Source: Mauremys mutica
Taxonomy: Eukaryota; Chordata; Testudines; Geoemydidae
Direction of reading: 5' to 3'
Length of the DNA stretch: 64,000 nucleotides
NCBI RefSeq assembly: GCF_020497125.1
Contig: NC_059080.1
Span: 47,743,563-47,807,562 of the forward strand
The notes beneath the pieces were generated by a model that saw nothing but the letters and a program-made list of their open reading frames with translations, searched no databases and had not been told where the DNA came from. A program made the translations under genes and the position numbers. Numbering within the stretch: position 1 is the first letter of the stretch; each line of letters begins with the position of its first letter. Of the stretch, positions 44,118-56,043 are shown in pieces.

Positions 44118-45244
44118 GTATGGTACTGCACTGAACGAAGGAGAACTGGCTGTTTTAGGCTGGGTTAAAAGTCTTTATAGGCTTCTCTTTGATTTGCTTG
44201 TTCCTCTTGCTTCTCCCCAGCTCACTCCCTAACTTTCTCTCAGCTATGTCATGCCTTACTTCAGTCCTGAATTCTAATGTCATGAGATCATTGCACTCCT
44301 GGTTTTCCATCACTGGTACAGTCACTTCAGTAGAACTACATGAGGGTCCAACCCACAGTCCTAGGGCAGGGCAGGGTTCAGGCCTTTGTCTATTCTTGAA
44401 GCTCAGTGCAGACAAAGGCCTCCCAAATTTTTGGTTCGAGGGGGGCCCGAACCAACATTTCTGAGGAAAATTCCAGTTCGATTCAAACCAAAATCTTTCT
44501 TTCCCCAAAGTTTTTTCAAAATGAAAATTCAAGTAAAAGAGTTGTTTTAGTTGACTTGAGATGTTTAGAGTCAACTTGAAGTGATTTTTGTTTGTTTGTG
44601 CTTTGAATCAGTCGTTTTTGAAGTGTTTCACCCTTTTTTTGTCAATTCAAAAAGCCATTTCAAATTGAAGAGTCGAAATGAAACATTTTGATACAAAACG
44701 GTCACAAACTTTTCAATTCTTTTGAAAAAAAAAGTTCAACCAAAATCTTTCACTGAATTTGACTCCAACTTGACAAATACGTTTCAGGACTCGAAAATGC
44801 TAGTTTTTTTTTTCATTGAAATAATCAGTCAAAACCATGTTGTCCAGCTCCAGTGCAGACCCAATGAAAGCTACGTGATGCTAGAGCAAGGACTGTGCAC
44901 TCAGACAATGCAAATGACTTTCAAGCCAACGTGCCCCTTAGAACAATAGACACAGAGACCTTCTCAAAGCAAGGGGGAGCCCTGGACCTGTGTGTTAGGG
45001 AGCCTGTGTGGACCTGTGTGTTAAGGAGCCTTCTCTGTTCTTTAGCAGTCACAACCTCTCTAATCACCAGTCGTAGAAGCTGTGGGAGCCAAATCCTGTG
45101 CACGTTCATCATACTGCTGGGGTGTCAGTGCGCTTGTGTCACGCCAGTGTGTGCGTGTGTGGGGGGGGTCACCTGAAGCCCTGGCTCTAGAAGATTACAT
45201 TAATGACCTCCTGCAGTCTCTCACTTTCTGTCTCCCGCATGCAG
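44118..45244. other. ESPNL intron with an A/T-rich GAAA/TTTC repeat zone
   Basis: From about 44400 to 44830 short words such as TTTTGAAATGAAAC, AATTCAAAA and their complements recur (44515-44530, 44645-44660, 44680-44705). This suggests an old foldback or satellite-like repeat, without definable ends. The rest is unassigned. Confidence 0.4.
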
Positions 45245-46807
45245 AGCAGTGGAGGCAGTTCGGTGGAGATGGGGGACTGGAGGTATTCACAGGCCCACAA
45301 TGGTATCCTGGGCCCCTTCGGGGAGCTGCTGACCGAGGACGACCTACTTTACTTGGAGAAGCAGATTGAGAATCTGCAGCTGAGGAAGAGATGTCAGGAG
45401 TGTGAAAGAGAGCTGGGGCGCCTGGTGGAGGAGCTGCAGACCATCCTTCCTGCCCCCATTGTCCATATCACCGTCAACAGACAACTCCTGCACCAGGATG
45501 GCCAGGCGCTCCCTATCTGGTGCAGCCGCATCTCTGGCATGGTAAAAAGCATGTCCGTGCTGCTCACTAATGTAAACGGCCTGAGGAAGGAGGCGGAGAT
45601 GCCATCCCCTAAAGAACCATCCAGGCCTGGTGAGGGGAAGTACCCTCCTGGAGGCAGTGCAGAGAGGGAGATCCTGGAGTGTGGCGTCTCTGTCAGGAAG
45701 CTGAGAGGTAATTTTGAGAAACATGTTCTCCCAGGACAAAGAATGGCCTTGGAGCTCCGAGGGGTGGAGGCCACGCCTTGGGAACACTCAGGAGGGTGCT
45801 GGTCAGGTGAGGATCTTATTTCTCAAAAGCAGTGGAGCACCAGTAAGAGCCAGAGAAAACTAGTCTGTGAAGAACATGCATGTGGAGATATGGAGAATGC
45901 CAGTGTCTCTGGGATCAGCTGCAAAGAGGCTTCCTCAGATGTGAGCAGGTCTCTTGTTCCAATGGCAGAGCCCACTAGCCTCAGGAAAGAACGAATAGTG
46001 ATGCTCTTTCTGAGCCACTGGAAGAAATCTGCTTACATGCCTTCCTTGAAAATCACAGCCAGGAAAACACTTGAGTCCCAGAGAGTCAGGAAAATAAGAG
46101 AGGTGAAGGCTGCTGCAGAGGTCAGAAAGGAACAGATTCCTGAGGAGAAGCCAGTGGTGGAAATGAGCAAACTGGGCTATTTAATTCAGCAAAGGAGCAC
46201 CATCAAGAACCTGATTGGCAACTGGAAGGACATCATCTCTCAGGTGCCCTCACAACAGATCCGGCGCCTGAACCGCCAGCAGGCTATCTATTCCCCAGAG
46301 CAGTTCCTGCCCCACGTCAATGGGATGCCCACTGATTACAACAGCCTGACCCTTGACCTCTTTATGCTTGGCTACTTCCACATCCTGGAGCTGGACCTTC
46401 CTCAGGAGGAACGGAAAATGAGGCACCTCCTCTGCTTTGAGGTGTTTGACCACTTGGGCAGATACCCCTGGGAGACTGTGCGAGCCTTCCACAAGGCAGT
46501 GACTGATGAAATCAGTGCTGGCAAGCGAGGCTGGAAAGACAGTTTTGAGGACATTAAGTTACGGTTTTTTGGTAACACCAAGGACCCAGCCAGGGAGCTG
46601 GAACCAAGCAGAGCATCAGCAGAAAGCACTCTAAAGCCAGTGTCCAGAGTTAGGGTTCGGAGCGCTGCTCTTGAGCAGGCTGGATATGATCCAGGAAACT
46701 GTTCTGAGCTAGGCAGCTTCAACAATGATGAGATCTGCAGGTACATTGACCGCAGCTTTGCCTTCTGGAAGGAGAAAGAAGCCGAGATCTTCAACTTTGA
46801 GGAGTGA
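45245..46807 (+). CDS. ESPNL: ESPNL terminal coding exon (espin-like C-terminal half)
   Basis: The exon runs from the GCATGCAG acceptor to the TGA at 46805-46807 and encodes 520 residues. Order: QAHNGILGPFGELLTEDDLL and a coiled coil (about residues 25-75, EKQIENLQLRKRCQECEREL), a segment LPAPIVHITVNRQLL with ISGMVKSMSVLL, a polar variable middle, and a conserved C-terminal domain (about residues 305-445: LIQQRSTIKNLIGNWKDII, SLTLDLFMLGYFHILELDLP, HLLCFEVFDHLGRYPWETVR) ending with FWKEKEAEIFNFEE. The coiled coil and preceding motif are espin-like hallmarks; the C-terminal domain is specific to ESPNL and absent from espin. With the four exons upstream it makes a 699-residue open frame. KLHL30 follows 10.3 kb downstream on the same strand. 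Confidence 0.92.
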   Translation, partial: SSGGSSVEMGDWRYSQAHNGILGPFGELLTEDDLLYLEKQIENLQLRKRCQECERELGRLVEELQTILPAPIVHITVNRQLLHQDGQALPIWCSRISGMVKSMSVLLTNVNGLRKEAEMPSPKEPSRPGEGKYPPGGSAEREILECGVSVRKLRGNFEKHVLPGQRMALELRGVEATPWEHSGGCWSGEDLISQKQWSTSKSQRKLVCEEHACGDMENASVSGISCKEASSDVSRSLVPMAEPTSLRKERIVMLFLSHWKKSAYMPSLKITARKTLESQRVRKIREVKAAAEVRKEQIPEEKPVVEMSKLGYLIQQRSTIKNLIGNWKDIISQVPSQQIRRLNRQQAIYSPEQFLPHVNGMPTDYNSLTLDLFMLGYFHILELDLPQEERKMRHLLCFEVFDHLGRYPWETVRAFHKAVTDEISAGKRGWKDSFEDIKLRFFGNTKDPARELEPSRASAESTLKPVSRVRVRSAALEQAGYDPGNCSELGSFNNDEICRYIDRSFAFWKEKEAEIFNFEE

Positions 46808-48300
46808 GCTCTTTTGGCCATGTTGGAACTGCCTTCCCTTGGCCTTGTGTGAATGGGAGTTTGGGGGTTGGATTGCTCCTGGGATGCTGGTTCCTCCTCC
46901 TCCCCATCTCTCAGATACTGCAAGGAATATGCCTAGAAGGGTTCAGAATTTTTTCATGAAGCAGGTTGCCTGTCCTGAGGGAGAAATTTCGGAACCAGCA
47001 GGAAGAGTTTCCAAGGCACAAATGGGAATTCGGCACCCAGCTCTCATTGTGCCTTTGACAGTCTACTCCGAGATTCTTCCTCTCTGCCTTTTCAGTGGTT
47101 AAGATGTGGGATGCCTCTTCTTTTCAAGCCAGCTGCCATCTCTTAAACAAGACTGCTCTCCACCCCAGCCCACCCTCCTTTGCTGTGCGAACAGGTGAGG
47201 ATTAGCTATTTCATCTCTGGCAGGAGAATCTCCATGATTCTTTGTCTGCATAGCATGACTTTAAACACTATGGAAAGATCCAGATGGAGCTGAACCTGTC
47301 AATGGGCTGCCCTCTGCACAAACACGCACAGACCCTGGTACCATGGGATGGCTTTGACGGTACAGGGAGTATCGAACGACAAATACAAGTGCAACCAGCA
47401 ATGGAAGCTAAGGAAATGATTGGCAGCAGTAAAAGGCCAGCAGCCTCATGCTAGGCTGCTGGAAACTGATGGCCCTGCATATGTCACCCTTGCCCTCTCC
47501 TGACCAGTGCAGAGACTGACATGGACTGCACAGGGAGGTACATGTGGAGTGTCTGAGCCGAGGGAAAGTGTTGTGAGGAGCTCAGGAGAGGAGCTGTGGG
47601 ATATTAAAGCCGAGCAATGCTCTGGCTTGGGGTGGACCTGTGGTGGTCAGCAGGCAGAGGCAGGGAATTCCAGGGAGGAAGGGGAGGGAAGGGCTCAGGT
47701 CATCTCTGGCTCGTGCTTGGAACATCATTGTTGGGCTCAAGAAGGAGCTCCCCTCACCTTTTAGTGACTGGATTGTGCATCATCTCAACAAGGGTCCCAA
47801 AGGGGGAAAGTAAATGGCAGCGTGCCACAAGTCAAAGATTACAAATAAGGCAATGGACGGGTGATTGTGAGCCAATGCCAGGACTGAGCCTGATTGTCTT
47901 TTCACTTACATGTAACTGCAGGGATTTCAGTGGGGTGACTCCTGATTTACACCACAGCGAGAGAGGAGAAACCTGGCACTTCGTGACCATTTCACCTCCA
48001 TAGCCTGCATGAGTTGGGGTTCTGTAAAGATCAAAAATCCCCAGTGAACACCTAAGTGATTCGTTCAAAAGTAGTTAAATAGCAAACAGAAAACACTACT
48101 GATTTACTACAATTCTCCAAAAGAAAGAATCTTTCTTCCTTGGTACAGCATCTCCTGTTATGATTACAGACTGAATCATATTTTCATTTTATAATTGTTT
48201 CTTTTAAAAAAGCTCACACTTTTTCTTTGTATAAACTTTTAAATAGTATTGATTTTCCCATGGGCTGAGGCTTAATAAACAGTTTTCTGTCTCACTGAAA
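46808..48300 (+). other. ESPNL: Probable ESPNL 3' UTR
   Basis: No further ORF of note. The first convincing poly(A) signal, AATAAA, is at 48274-48279, followed by a T/G-rich stretch (CAGTTTTCTGTCTC). The extent is inferred; no repeat was recognised in the first 1.4 kb. Confidence 0.5.
48274..48279 (+). terminator. Candidate polyadenylation signal of ESPNL
   Basis: AATAAA in an A/T-rich context (GGCTTAATAAACAG), 1.47 kb after the stop codon. Confidence 0.5.
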
Positions 48301-48439
48301 TCATCGGTTTTTCTTGACAATTCATTGAATTGGGTTCATTACCTTGGGAATCACTCGTCAAAGGGTTGGGCACATTCTGCACCACCTGGAGTCTTTAGAG
48401 ACTGGAAGTCTTTCTAAAGGATATGATCGAGCCCAAAAC

Positions 48440-48532
48440 CAAGTTCTGGGTGAAGTTCTCTGGCCTGTGTTGTGCAGAAGGTCAGACTAGATGATTACAA
48501 TGGCCTCAAAATCTCTGGATCTATGAAATTCT
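48440..48532 (+). mobile_element. CR1 3' terminal fragment
   Basis: GTTCTCTGGCCTGTGTTGTG, AGGTCAGACTAGATGATTAC, and GGATCTATGAAAT match the end of a CR1 subfamily. Confidence 0.75.
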
Positions 48533-49629
48533 GAGGTTTCACTGTTACAGCCCAGGGATGAAGGAGGAAAAAGCTGCCCATGTGTACTGGGATGTGAGTA
48601 GATATCAATGAGCACCCAGAAGAGTCCCAAAGGTAAGGCTGTAGGCAGGGTCTCTACTCCCCAGACAGCTCTGGGCACTCTGAGGAAGCAGCACCTGATT
48701 GTGCTCACACTCTCATCAGTCCTACACTGTTGTACTGTCACTCCACTTTCCCCTGCTACGTGTGACCCTAGAATCAGGCTCTCTGCTGAGGGTGGGAAAG
48801 CTACAGATCTTGGTTCCAGTGTCACTGCTCTCTTGATATATTTGTGGACATTCCTGCGGGAGGGGTATGGAGCCACTTAAAGGCCTCCAATCTAAGGAGC
48901 GAGATAAGTAGCATATCATACTATATTTAGCCAAGAGTAATGCAAATGGTAGATAGGAGAGGAGAAAATATATTCACGGGCACAGAGTTATTGACTGTTT
49001 AGAATGGGGGTCGGAACCTTTCAGAAGTGCTGTGCCGAGTCGTCATTTATAAACTTTAATTTAAGGTTTCATGTGCCGGTAATACATTTTAATATTTTTT
49101 AGAAGGTCTCTCTCTATAAGTCTATATATTATATAACTAAACTAGTGTTGTGTTGTAAAATAAACAAGGTTTTCAAAATGTTTAAGAAGCTTCATTTAAA
49201 ATTAAATTAAAATGCTGATCTTACACCACTGGCCCACTCAGCCCGCTGCTGGTCTGGGGTTCTCTTCACTAGGCCAGCAGTGGCTGAGCGGGGCCTGCGG
49301 CCAGGACCCCGGTTGGCAAGGTTCCGGCAGCTAGAACCCCAGACTGGCAGCAGGCTGTGCGGGGCCAGCGGCTGGGACCCCAGACCAGCAGTGGGCTCAG
49401 CCCACTGCCACTCAGGGGTTCCATCTGCCGGCTCTTGCCTGCTGGGATCCCGACTGCCAGACCCACTCAGCCCGCTGCCGGTCTGGGGTCCTGGCCCTGC
49501 CCACATACAGTGGGTACCTACCTTCTCCCTGGGTTCTGACCCATTCTCTTCCTCTCTCTCTGCACTGAGCTGAGGGTGGGAGTGCACTGAGCACAAGGCT
49601 GGGGGTGAAGGGTCTGGCCAGAAGCTAGA

Positions 49630-50015
49630 ATGAGGGAGGGGGCTCAGGGTTGGGGCAGGAGATTTGGGTGTGGGAAACTTACCAGGGCAGCTCCCATTTG
49701 GTGCAAGGGGTGCAGGTGGGAATGTGGGGTGTGTGTGTGCAGGAGCTCCCGTTTGGTGCTCAGGGCGGGGGTGGGGATCTGGGGGGTGCATGGGTGTGGG
49801 GGGGCTGGGAATGTGGGCGGGTGCAAGATTCAGGGCTGGGGTCGTGGGGGGTGGTGAAGGAGTCAAGCAGAGGGCTGGGTGTGCATGAGAGGGGTACAGG
49901 GCTCAGGGCAGGGGCCTGGGGTGTGTGCGGGGCAGAGGGCTCAGGGCACGGGTGTGCAGGGCTGCGGGACTCAGGGAAGAGGGCTCTGTATGTGTGTGAG
50001 GGGGGTCAGAGCAGG
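49630..50015 (+). repeat. G-rich degenerate minisatellite
   Basis: Repeating words GGGGTGCAGG, GGCTCAGGGC, GGGGGTGTGTG and GCTGGG with runs of four to seven G. The period is irregular. It lies in the hAT element, and the strand has many closely spaced G runs able to form G-quadruplexes in principle. Confidence 0.6.
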
Positions 50016-50499
50016 GGGCTGGAGGGGATATGCCCCTATTCCACCCACCCATCACTTCCCTAAGGCCCTGCCCCCGCTTCTTCTCTGCCTCCACCGGGAG
50101 CAGCGAGCACGCTGACTCTGCTCCTTCCTGACCCCCTCCCTCACAAGGGCCATCAGCTGATCGGCCAGCAGGGAGGGAGGGAGGCAGGAGGTGCAACCAT
50201 TTAGGCAACCTAGGGGGTCGCCTAGGGCACTAGGATTTGGGGGGGGCGGCATTTTCTTCGGCAGCAACCACGGCGGCCAGATCTTCGGCCACCCTGGTAG
50301 CCACCGGCATTTAGGCGGAGGGAGCTGGGGCAGGGGAACGGGGGGAGGGCCGCCTGCAGCAAGTAAGGGGGGGGAGCGGCATGCAGGGGACAGAGAGGCG
50401 GAGGAGGGGCAGGAACCCAGCACACTACGGGAAGAGGCAGGGGAGCTGGCAGGACCAAGTTTCTGCCCATAGGCATGCACAACACATTTGATTAGGGTG

Positions 50500-51240
50500 T
50501 GCACCCAGGGAGCCCTGCCCTAGCCCCGCCCCTGCCATGCCCTAGCCCTGCCCCCGCCCTGCCCCATCCACTCCCTACTACTTCCCGCCCCCTGACTGCC
50601 CCCCTCAGAACCCCAAACCCCCCCAGCTCCTTGTCCCCTGACTACACCCTCCTGGGACCCCTGCCTCTAACTGCCCCCCCAGGACCCCACCCCCTATCTA
50701 AGCCTCCCTGCTCCTTGTCCCCTGACTGCCCCCCTAGGACCCTACCCCCTAACTGTCCCCTGACTGCCCTGACCCTTATCCACACTCCCACCCCCAGACA
50801 GACCCCTGGGACTCCCATGCCTATCCAACCACTCCCTGCCCCCTAACAGGACCCCCAGAACTCCTGACCCATACAACCCCTCCTGCTCCCTACTGCCCCA
50901 ACCCCTCTCCAATCCCTGCCTCCTGACAGCCCTCCCAAACTCCTGAATCATCCAACCCCCCCAACTCCTAGTCCCCTGACCACCCTGTCCAGAGACCCCG
51001 CACCCTAACTGCCCCCCAGGACCCTCCTTGCTCCCTGTCCTCTGACTGCCCTGACCTCTATCCACCCCCCACCCCCTGACAGATCCCAGGACTCCCATGC
51101 CTCATCCAGCCCCCCTGCTCCCTGACTGCCCCCTCCAGGGACCCCCTGCCCCTCCCGGGATCCCACCCCCTATCCAACCCACCCTGCTCCCTGTCCCCTG
51201 ACTGCCCCCACCCCTTATCCAACCCCCCCAGCCCCAGACC
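50500..51240 (+). repeat. C-rich degenerate minisatellite
   Basis: Recurring CCCCTGACTGCCCC, GGACCC.ACCCCCTA and CTCCTTGTCCCCTGACTG words, roughly every 50-60 bp, more than ten times. It was probably amplified within the element. Confidence 0.75.
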
Positions 51241-51649
51241 CCTTACCATGAGGCTCCTAGCAGCATGTTCTGCTCCACGCAGAGCCAAACACGCTGCCCC
51301 GTGGGAGCGCGCAGCCCTACCCCTCAGAGTGCTGTGCATGCAGTGGCATGGCTCCAGGGGAAGGCAGGGGAGGGGCCGGCAGCTTGCTGCGCTTGGCCAG
51401 GCACTTTGGCTTGGGAGTGCGGACCCCACGGCTTGCCACGCTGGGAGAGTGGGGCCATTTGCTTACCCCTGCATTAGAGTGTGCCTGGGCACACCCCGTG
51501 CGCACGTTTATGCTTCTGCCCCCTGCCCCTGCGGGGGTGGGGGGGCAGAGAAGAGTGGGCCGGGCCAGGCCTGGCTGGATTTTTAATGGCACGCTGCTGC
51601 CATTAAAAATCGGCTCGCGTGCCATAGGTTGCCAACCCCTGGTTTAAAA

Positions 51650-52139
51650 CCAGGGGACTAGATTGTGTTGAAAGGGATCATTCTCTTCCTCCTCTGCATG
51701 CAGACTCAAACCACTGATCTGTTGAGCTATTTTGAATTGAATGATAGTTTTTCTTCTAATGTCCTCTGCATATTTCCACTCGTGGGATGTGCCCAACAGT
51801 GCAGATACCTTGATCCCACAAGTGGGACTATGCAGAGTCCATCTTGAAGAACTCCAGTTAGAGGTAAGTTATCTCTATTTAACAGAGCTGACCCAGAGAT
51901 CTAGGCCACCCCTTATCTGTATTTCAGTGCAGCGAAACAAATATGATTTGGGGGCTGGAGGAACTGACTTACGAGTTGAGGTTAAAATAGCGCAGGGGGG
52001 ACTTTCAAAGTCCCTCAGCATTGACTGCCATTGAAGTCGATAGTAAAACTGCTGGTGACTTTAACAGGAGCAAAGTTAGGCCAACACTAAGCATTTTAGA
52101 ACTCCCACCCTAAATGTATAGCTTGGCTAAATCATAGCT
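51650..52139. other. Intergenic, nothing recognised
   Basis: No supported feature. Confidence 0.45.
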
Positions 52140-52460
52140 AAAGGGGACTGTGGTGGTGAACTTCAAATGCCTGAAGAGCGTGAGCAACAGGGCATGGGGG
52201 AATTACTTAACATGAAAAGGGTATAACCCAGAATGATGGTATGAACCATAGCAAGGGGAAATTTAGGTTGAATATCATGAAAAAAAATTTCCCATGGTGA
52301 GATGTACCTGGCTGCGGAAGTGCTGGAAACCCAGTTGCTAGGGGATCTTAGCAACAGGCTGAACAAAGCAGTAGAAAACGTCCTGTTGGGGCCAGTCTGG
52401 CCCAGGCAAGGAGATGGAGTGGTGGGTTAGACAGGTCTTCTCCAGCTTTGGATTCTAGAA
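52140..52460 (+). mobile_element. Old CR1 3' fragment
   Basis: Order GTGGTGAACTTCAAATGCCTG, GAAATTTAGGTTGAATATCATG, AGGCTGAACAAAGCAG, GTTAGACAGGTCTTCTCCAGC follows the CR1 end region in decayed form. Confidence 0.65.
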
Positions 52461-53686
52461 TTCAGTGACCCCCTTGCTGCCTTCCTTACAATCAACTTTT
52501 TAATTTAGGAAATGTACAAAGGACTTGCTTACGCACACACGAATGCAGCATAAATGTCTAAAGGGGTAAATCAATCCCTGAGTAGAGTGGAATTGGTATG
52601 ATCATGGATTAGTAATAGACTGGTGACTGAGAGACCTGTTTGGGTACAGCTGGAATAATGCTGGATATCATGTTCAAGCTGTCCTCAAAAGAGAGCGAAC
52701 ACATGGAAGGGTTTGAAGTGGAAATACTTTAAATTATACTACCATAAAAAGCAAAGCAATAGCAACCAATGAGCTCTAAAGTGTGAGACTCCAGGCTGTG
52801 TGGCAGCATTGCTGTTGCTGTGAGTATCCTTGTTAGAAACAGGAGATAAGTGTCCTCCAGTTTCTATGCCACTCATGACAAGCCTGGCGCTGCAGTGAGC
52901 TCATTCAGCAGTCTATTACTGGAGTCAGGAGCATAGAGTCATTTGCAACACCAATTAAATCAAGAGTGAAAGACAAATCGCTTTGCTGTGTCACAGAGCA
53001 CTCCAGCTGGGGTGCTATCAAGTGTCAGAGACTCAGAACATTTAGGGCTGAATGACCAGCATAGATCAACAGGTTCAACCCACCAGCCCCAAACCTAGGG
53101 CTGTGTCCAGGGACACAGCATGCAGCTGGAATAGTGTCTTGTGCACTGGGTAGCATCCTGGGAACACGAGAGGATGAACTCCCAGGCTAGAGGGGTTGCA
53201 GAGATTTCTATTGAGGCTTCCCACAGGGTCCTGCTCCACCCTCTATTCTGTTCTGCCATGGAAAGGCTGGGAGAAGAGCTAGGAAGAAGTGGGGAGCTGG
53301 GGTATTTTCAGAGTGCTGATGTCACAGCTCTGTGTCTGTTCATTTTGTCCAACCCTGCTGAAGGGATTGAGTGATTGGTCCATGGATAAAAGCATGGGGG
53401 TGAAAGCTCAATCCAGAGGAGTGTGCCGTGATGTTGGCAGGTTGAAGGAGCTGCCAGAGCACATCATAAAGATTCTGTTGACCCTAATGTAGAGGGGTGT
53501 CTGCTGTTCGCCAGCTGAGTTTGATATGTGGTGGTCTTGTTAGACTTCCAGCTGCTGTTAGGGAATCATATTATAGAAGTGATCAGGACAGCTTTTTCCA
53601 GGTTGTAACCCTGCCTCCTCCCTGCATGTGCATCTTGCTGGTCTCACCCTTGCACTCCAGGATTACACCAGTGCAATGGGGACATG
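52461..53686. other. Intergenic, nothing recognised
   Basis: No supported ORF or repeat. Confidence 0.45.
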
Positions 53687-53694
53687 CCTTAAAT

Positions 53695-54034
53695 CAGTGG
53701 TTCTCAACCAGGGGTCCAGGGCCTCCTGGGGGGAGCCACAAGCAGCTTTCAGGGGGTCCACCAAACAGGGCTGGCATTAGACTTGCTGGGACCCAGGGCA
53801 GAAAGCCAAAGCACCACTGCATGGAGCTGAAGCCCAGGGACCCGAGGCCCCCACCCAGGGCTGAAGCCGAAGCTCAGCAACTTAGCTTCACAGGGCCTCC
53901 TGTGGTGTGGGACCCTGGGCAATTCCCCTGCTTGCCAACCCCTTATGTTGGCCCTGGCTTTTATATGCAGAAAAACAGTTGTTGTGGCACAAGTGGGCTG
54001 TGGAGTTTTTATAGCATGTTGGGGGGAACCCCTG
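53695..54034. mobile_element. hAT MITE with perfect 8-bp duplication
   Basis: Flanked by CCTTAAAT at 53687-53694 and 54035-54042. Ends: CAGTGGTTCTCAACCAG and GTTGGGGGGAACCCCTG. The interior has AAGC(C/T)(C/G)AAGCTC-like words and no transposase. Confidence 0.9.
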
Positions 54035-54042
54035 CCTTAAAT

Positions 54043-54950
54043 CAACTGAATGCTAAATCAGGGGCAGCCTGGTGAGCAGCTCACCATCAGCACTTAATAG
54101 CAGGGCTCCAGAATCTGCCTCCCTGCCTGCCCGCCCGGGGATTTCCAGGTGGAGTTTAAGGTGCTGACTCAGGACCTGCCTATCTGAGAGGCCTCTCTCC
54201 TGTCCCGTGACACTGCTGCAGGTTTGCTGCTATGCCCTTGGTACAGAAGAGGTGGGGCTGGTAGGAGATTTTGGGAAGGGCTGAAGAGATCTGTGCGGGG
54301 GTTGGCTGGAGGTTTGGATTTGTGGCAAGACCAGGGTTTGGTGGGAAATTTGGTGGCTTCTCTTGGGCAGAGAGCTGTGGGTTTGCTGCTGGGTGGTAGT
54401 GCCTTGGTTGCATTGCATTGGTAACTATTGGGCTCCTGGGGTCTGGCCTAGGCCTTATATTACTTTTTATTTGGTGAAGTAAAAAAGAAACACATCTACT
54501 CTGTAATGATCAAAGTGGAGCAGTTCAAGGCAACAGCGGGTCCCACACCATGCCTAAGGTGATTGTTGGGATTCTCCCATGCAAGAACAACAGCAGGGGT
54601 CAGAGTTATTGCATGTGGTACAGAGACAAACACACACTGATTCCAAAAGGGGCTAAGCTTTCAACCTTGTCAGTGTCAGTGAGGGTCGGTGTTTTAGTCT
54701 AGTGTTTTAGTCTTTGGCATGCAGCTTGCCAGCAAGCCCAGGCGATCCTGGGGCGAGTGCTCTGTCCCCCTGAGCTCATGGAGGAGACTTCCCCTGGGGA
54801 CGGAGGGGGCCTGCACCAGAGCTGGTCTGGGGACAAAGCAGTCATTTAGCTGGTGAGGCTGCCTTCCAAAGGCCAGCAAAGCCCGGCTTACGCAGCCCCA
54901 CCTCTGCCTCCTTCCTGGCCCCCTGCCTTTCTCTCCTGGCAGGTCGCTTT
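54043..54950. other. Intergenic, nothing recognised
   Basis: No supported gene or repeat upstream of the KLHL30 promoter candidate. Confidence 0.45.
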
Positions 54951-54955
54951 AAGAG

Positions 54956-55205
54956 CAGGTGGCCTGGAGACAGTAACTGTCAAAGAACTTCTCACCTCCC
55001 CCACCCCACAGACAGGCTGCTGTCTAAAAATAACGCCCCCGGTCTCCAGCCAGGCTGTCCCTAAGCTGTGCCCCTCCTGAGTGCTGAGCTCCCACGGCTG
55101 GGAATCTGACTGCACCCTGCTGTCCCCAGGCTGGCCTAGCGCCGCTGATCGAACAGGCCAGTCAATCGATCGGCTGGACAGAGGCATTTCGGAGGCAGCT
55201 GAGAG
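54956..55205 (+). promoter_or_regulatory. KLHL30: Candidate KLHL30 promoter and untranslated first exon
   Basis: An E-box CAGGTG (54956-54961), a MEF2/TATA-like CTAAAAATAA (55024-55033), an E-box CAGCTG (55196-55201) and a splice donor GAG|GTAAGC after 55205 stand in order, with no repeat among them. The next good acceptor is at 57044, before the KLHL30 start codon. The arrangement fits a muscle promoter plus a short 5' UTR exon; transcription is inferred, not seen. Confidence 0.4.
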
Positions 55206-55699
55206 GTAAGCTGGGGCTGCCAGCACTGGCCTGTGCCAGCGTGGGAAGGTGCTGGATGAAGGGCACAGCATGCAGTGAGGGCACAGTACCGGCTGGTGCC
55301 TAGGCTCACAGTGCTGCACATAGAGAAAAGCCCCAGTTAATAACAGCTCCTTTGTTTGGTGGGTGCCAGGCCTCTTCAGTGCTTGTACTGCAGGGAGCCT
55401 TTCAGAGTGGGCCCCCAAACTGCTGCTGTCGCCATGCAGCACCAGGGGAGTCACCCTTCAGCCCTCCCCACCAACCCTTCTCTCCAGAGTGTGTCAGGAA
55501 TGGTGTGCAGGCTTCAGAGCCCCCCAAGCCATCTGTACCCACGGTACCCTGGTAAATCCAGGTAGCCTGCAGCCAGAGCATGCTCCCTCACTCTCACCAT
55601 GTGCTCTCTGGAGGAGCATGCAAACGCTTTGTGGGATTTGGAGCTATAACAAGGCTAGAGGGAGAGAGGAGGAAAACAGGTGATTCTGGGAGGAGGAGC

Positions 55700-56035
55700 T
55701 CATATTAGGCCAGATCCTCAGATGGTGAAATTTGGGGTAGCATCATTGTAGTCAATGGCCAGTGGCAAGGGGACTGGACTGGGTGTCAGGAAAGTCTTCC
55801 TGGCTTTGCTACAGACTGATTGTGGGACCCTGGACTAATCATTGCACCTCTTTGTGCCCCTATTTTCTCTGTCTGGTTAGACTGGCAGCTCTTCAGGGTA
55901 GGACTGTCTCATCCTATGTGTTTGTATCATTGTCATGCCCATTGGTTGTTTTATTAGCATAGCACATGGGAGCCCCAGTCATGGGCCAGGTGTCCAGCAT
56001 GCCAGGTGCTGCACGAACACAGAACAAACCGTCCC
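55700..56035 (+). repeat. MIR-like/CORE-SINE repeats
   Basis: GGCCAGATCCTCAGATGG, GGGACTGGACTGGGTGTCAGG, GACTAATCATTGCACCTC, GTGCCCCTATTTTC and TAGACTGGCAGCTCTTC match old MIR/CORE wording in the right order. Confidence 0.55.
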
Positions 56036-56043
56036 TGTGGTGT

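Larger units (their letters stand above)
49005..51641. mobile_element. Composite GC-rich hAT element
   Basis: Ends TGGGGGTCGGAACCTTTCAG and GGTTGCCAACCCCTG are inverted, and the flanks GTTTAGAA (48997-49004) and GTTTAAAA (51642-51649) form an 8-bp duplication with one mismatch. An A/T-rich left part (to 49215) is followed by GC-rich low-complexity sequence, G-rich (49630-50010) then C-rich (50500-51240) arrays. A possible further nested piece lies at 50190-50470 (GGGCGGCATTTTCTTCGGCA). Long ORFs here reflect skewed composition. No transposase. Confidence 0.8.

Noticed and set aside
45344..45787. 147-residue minus-strand ORF
   Set aside because: Antisense shadow of the ESPNL terminal exon.
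49207..49866. 219-residue minus-strand ORF, Pro-rich
   Set aside because: Arises from GC-skewed repeat sequence inside a hAT element; no domain, and overlapping long ORFs exist in several frames.
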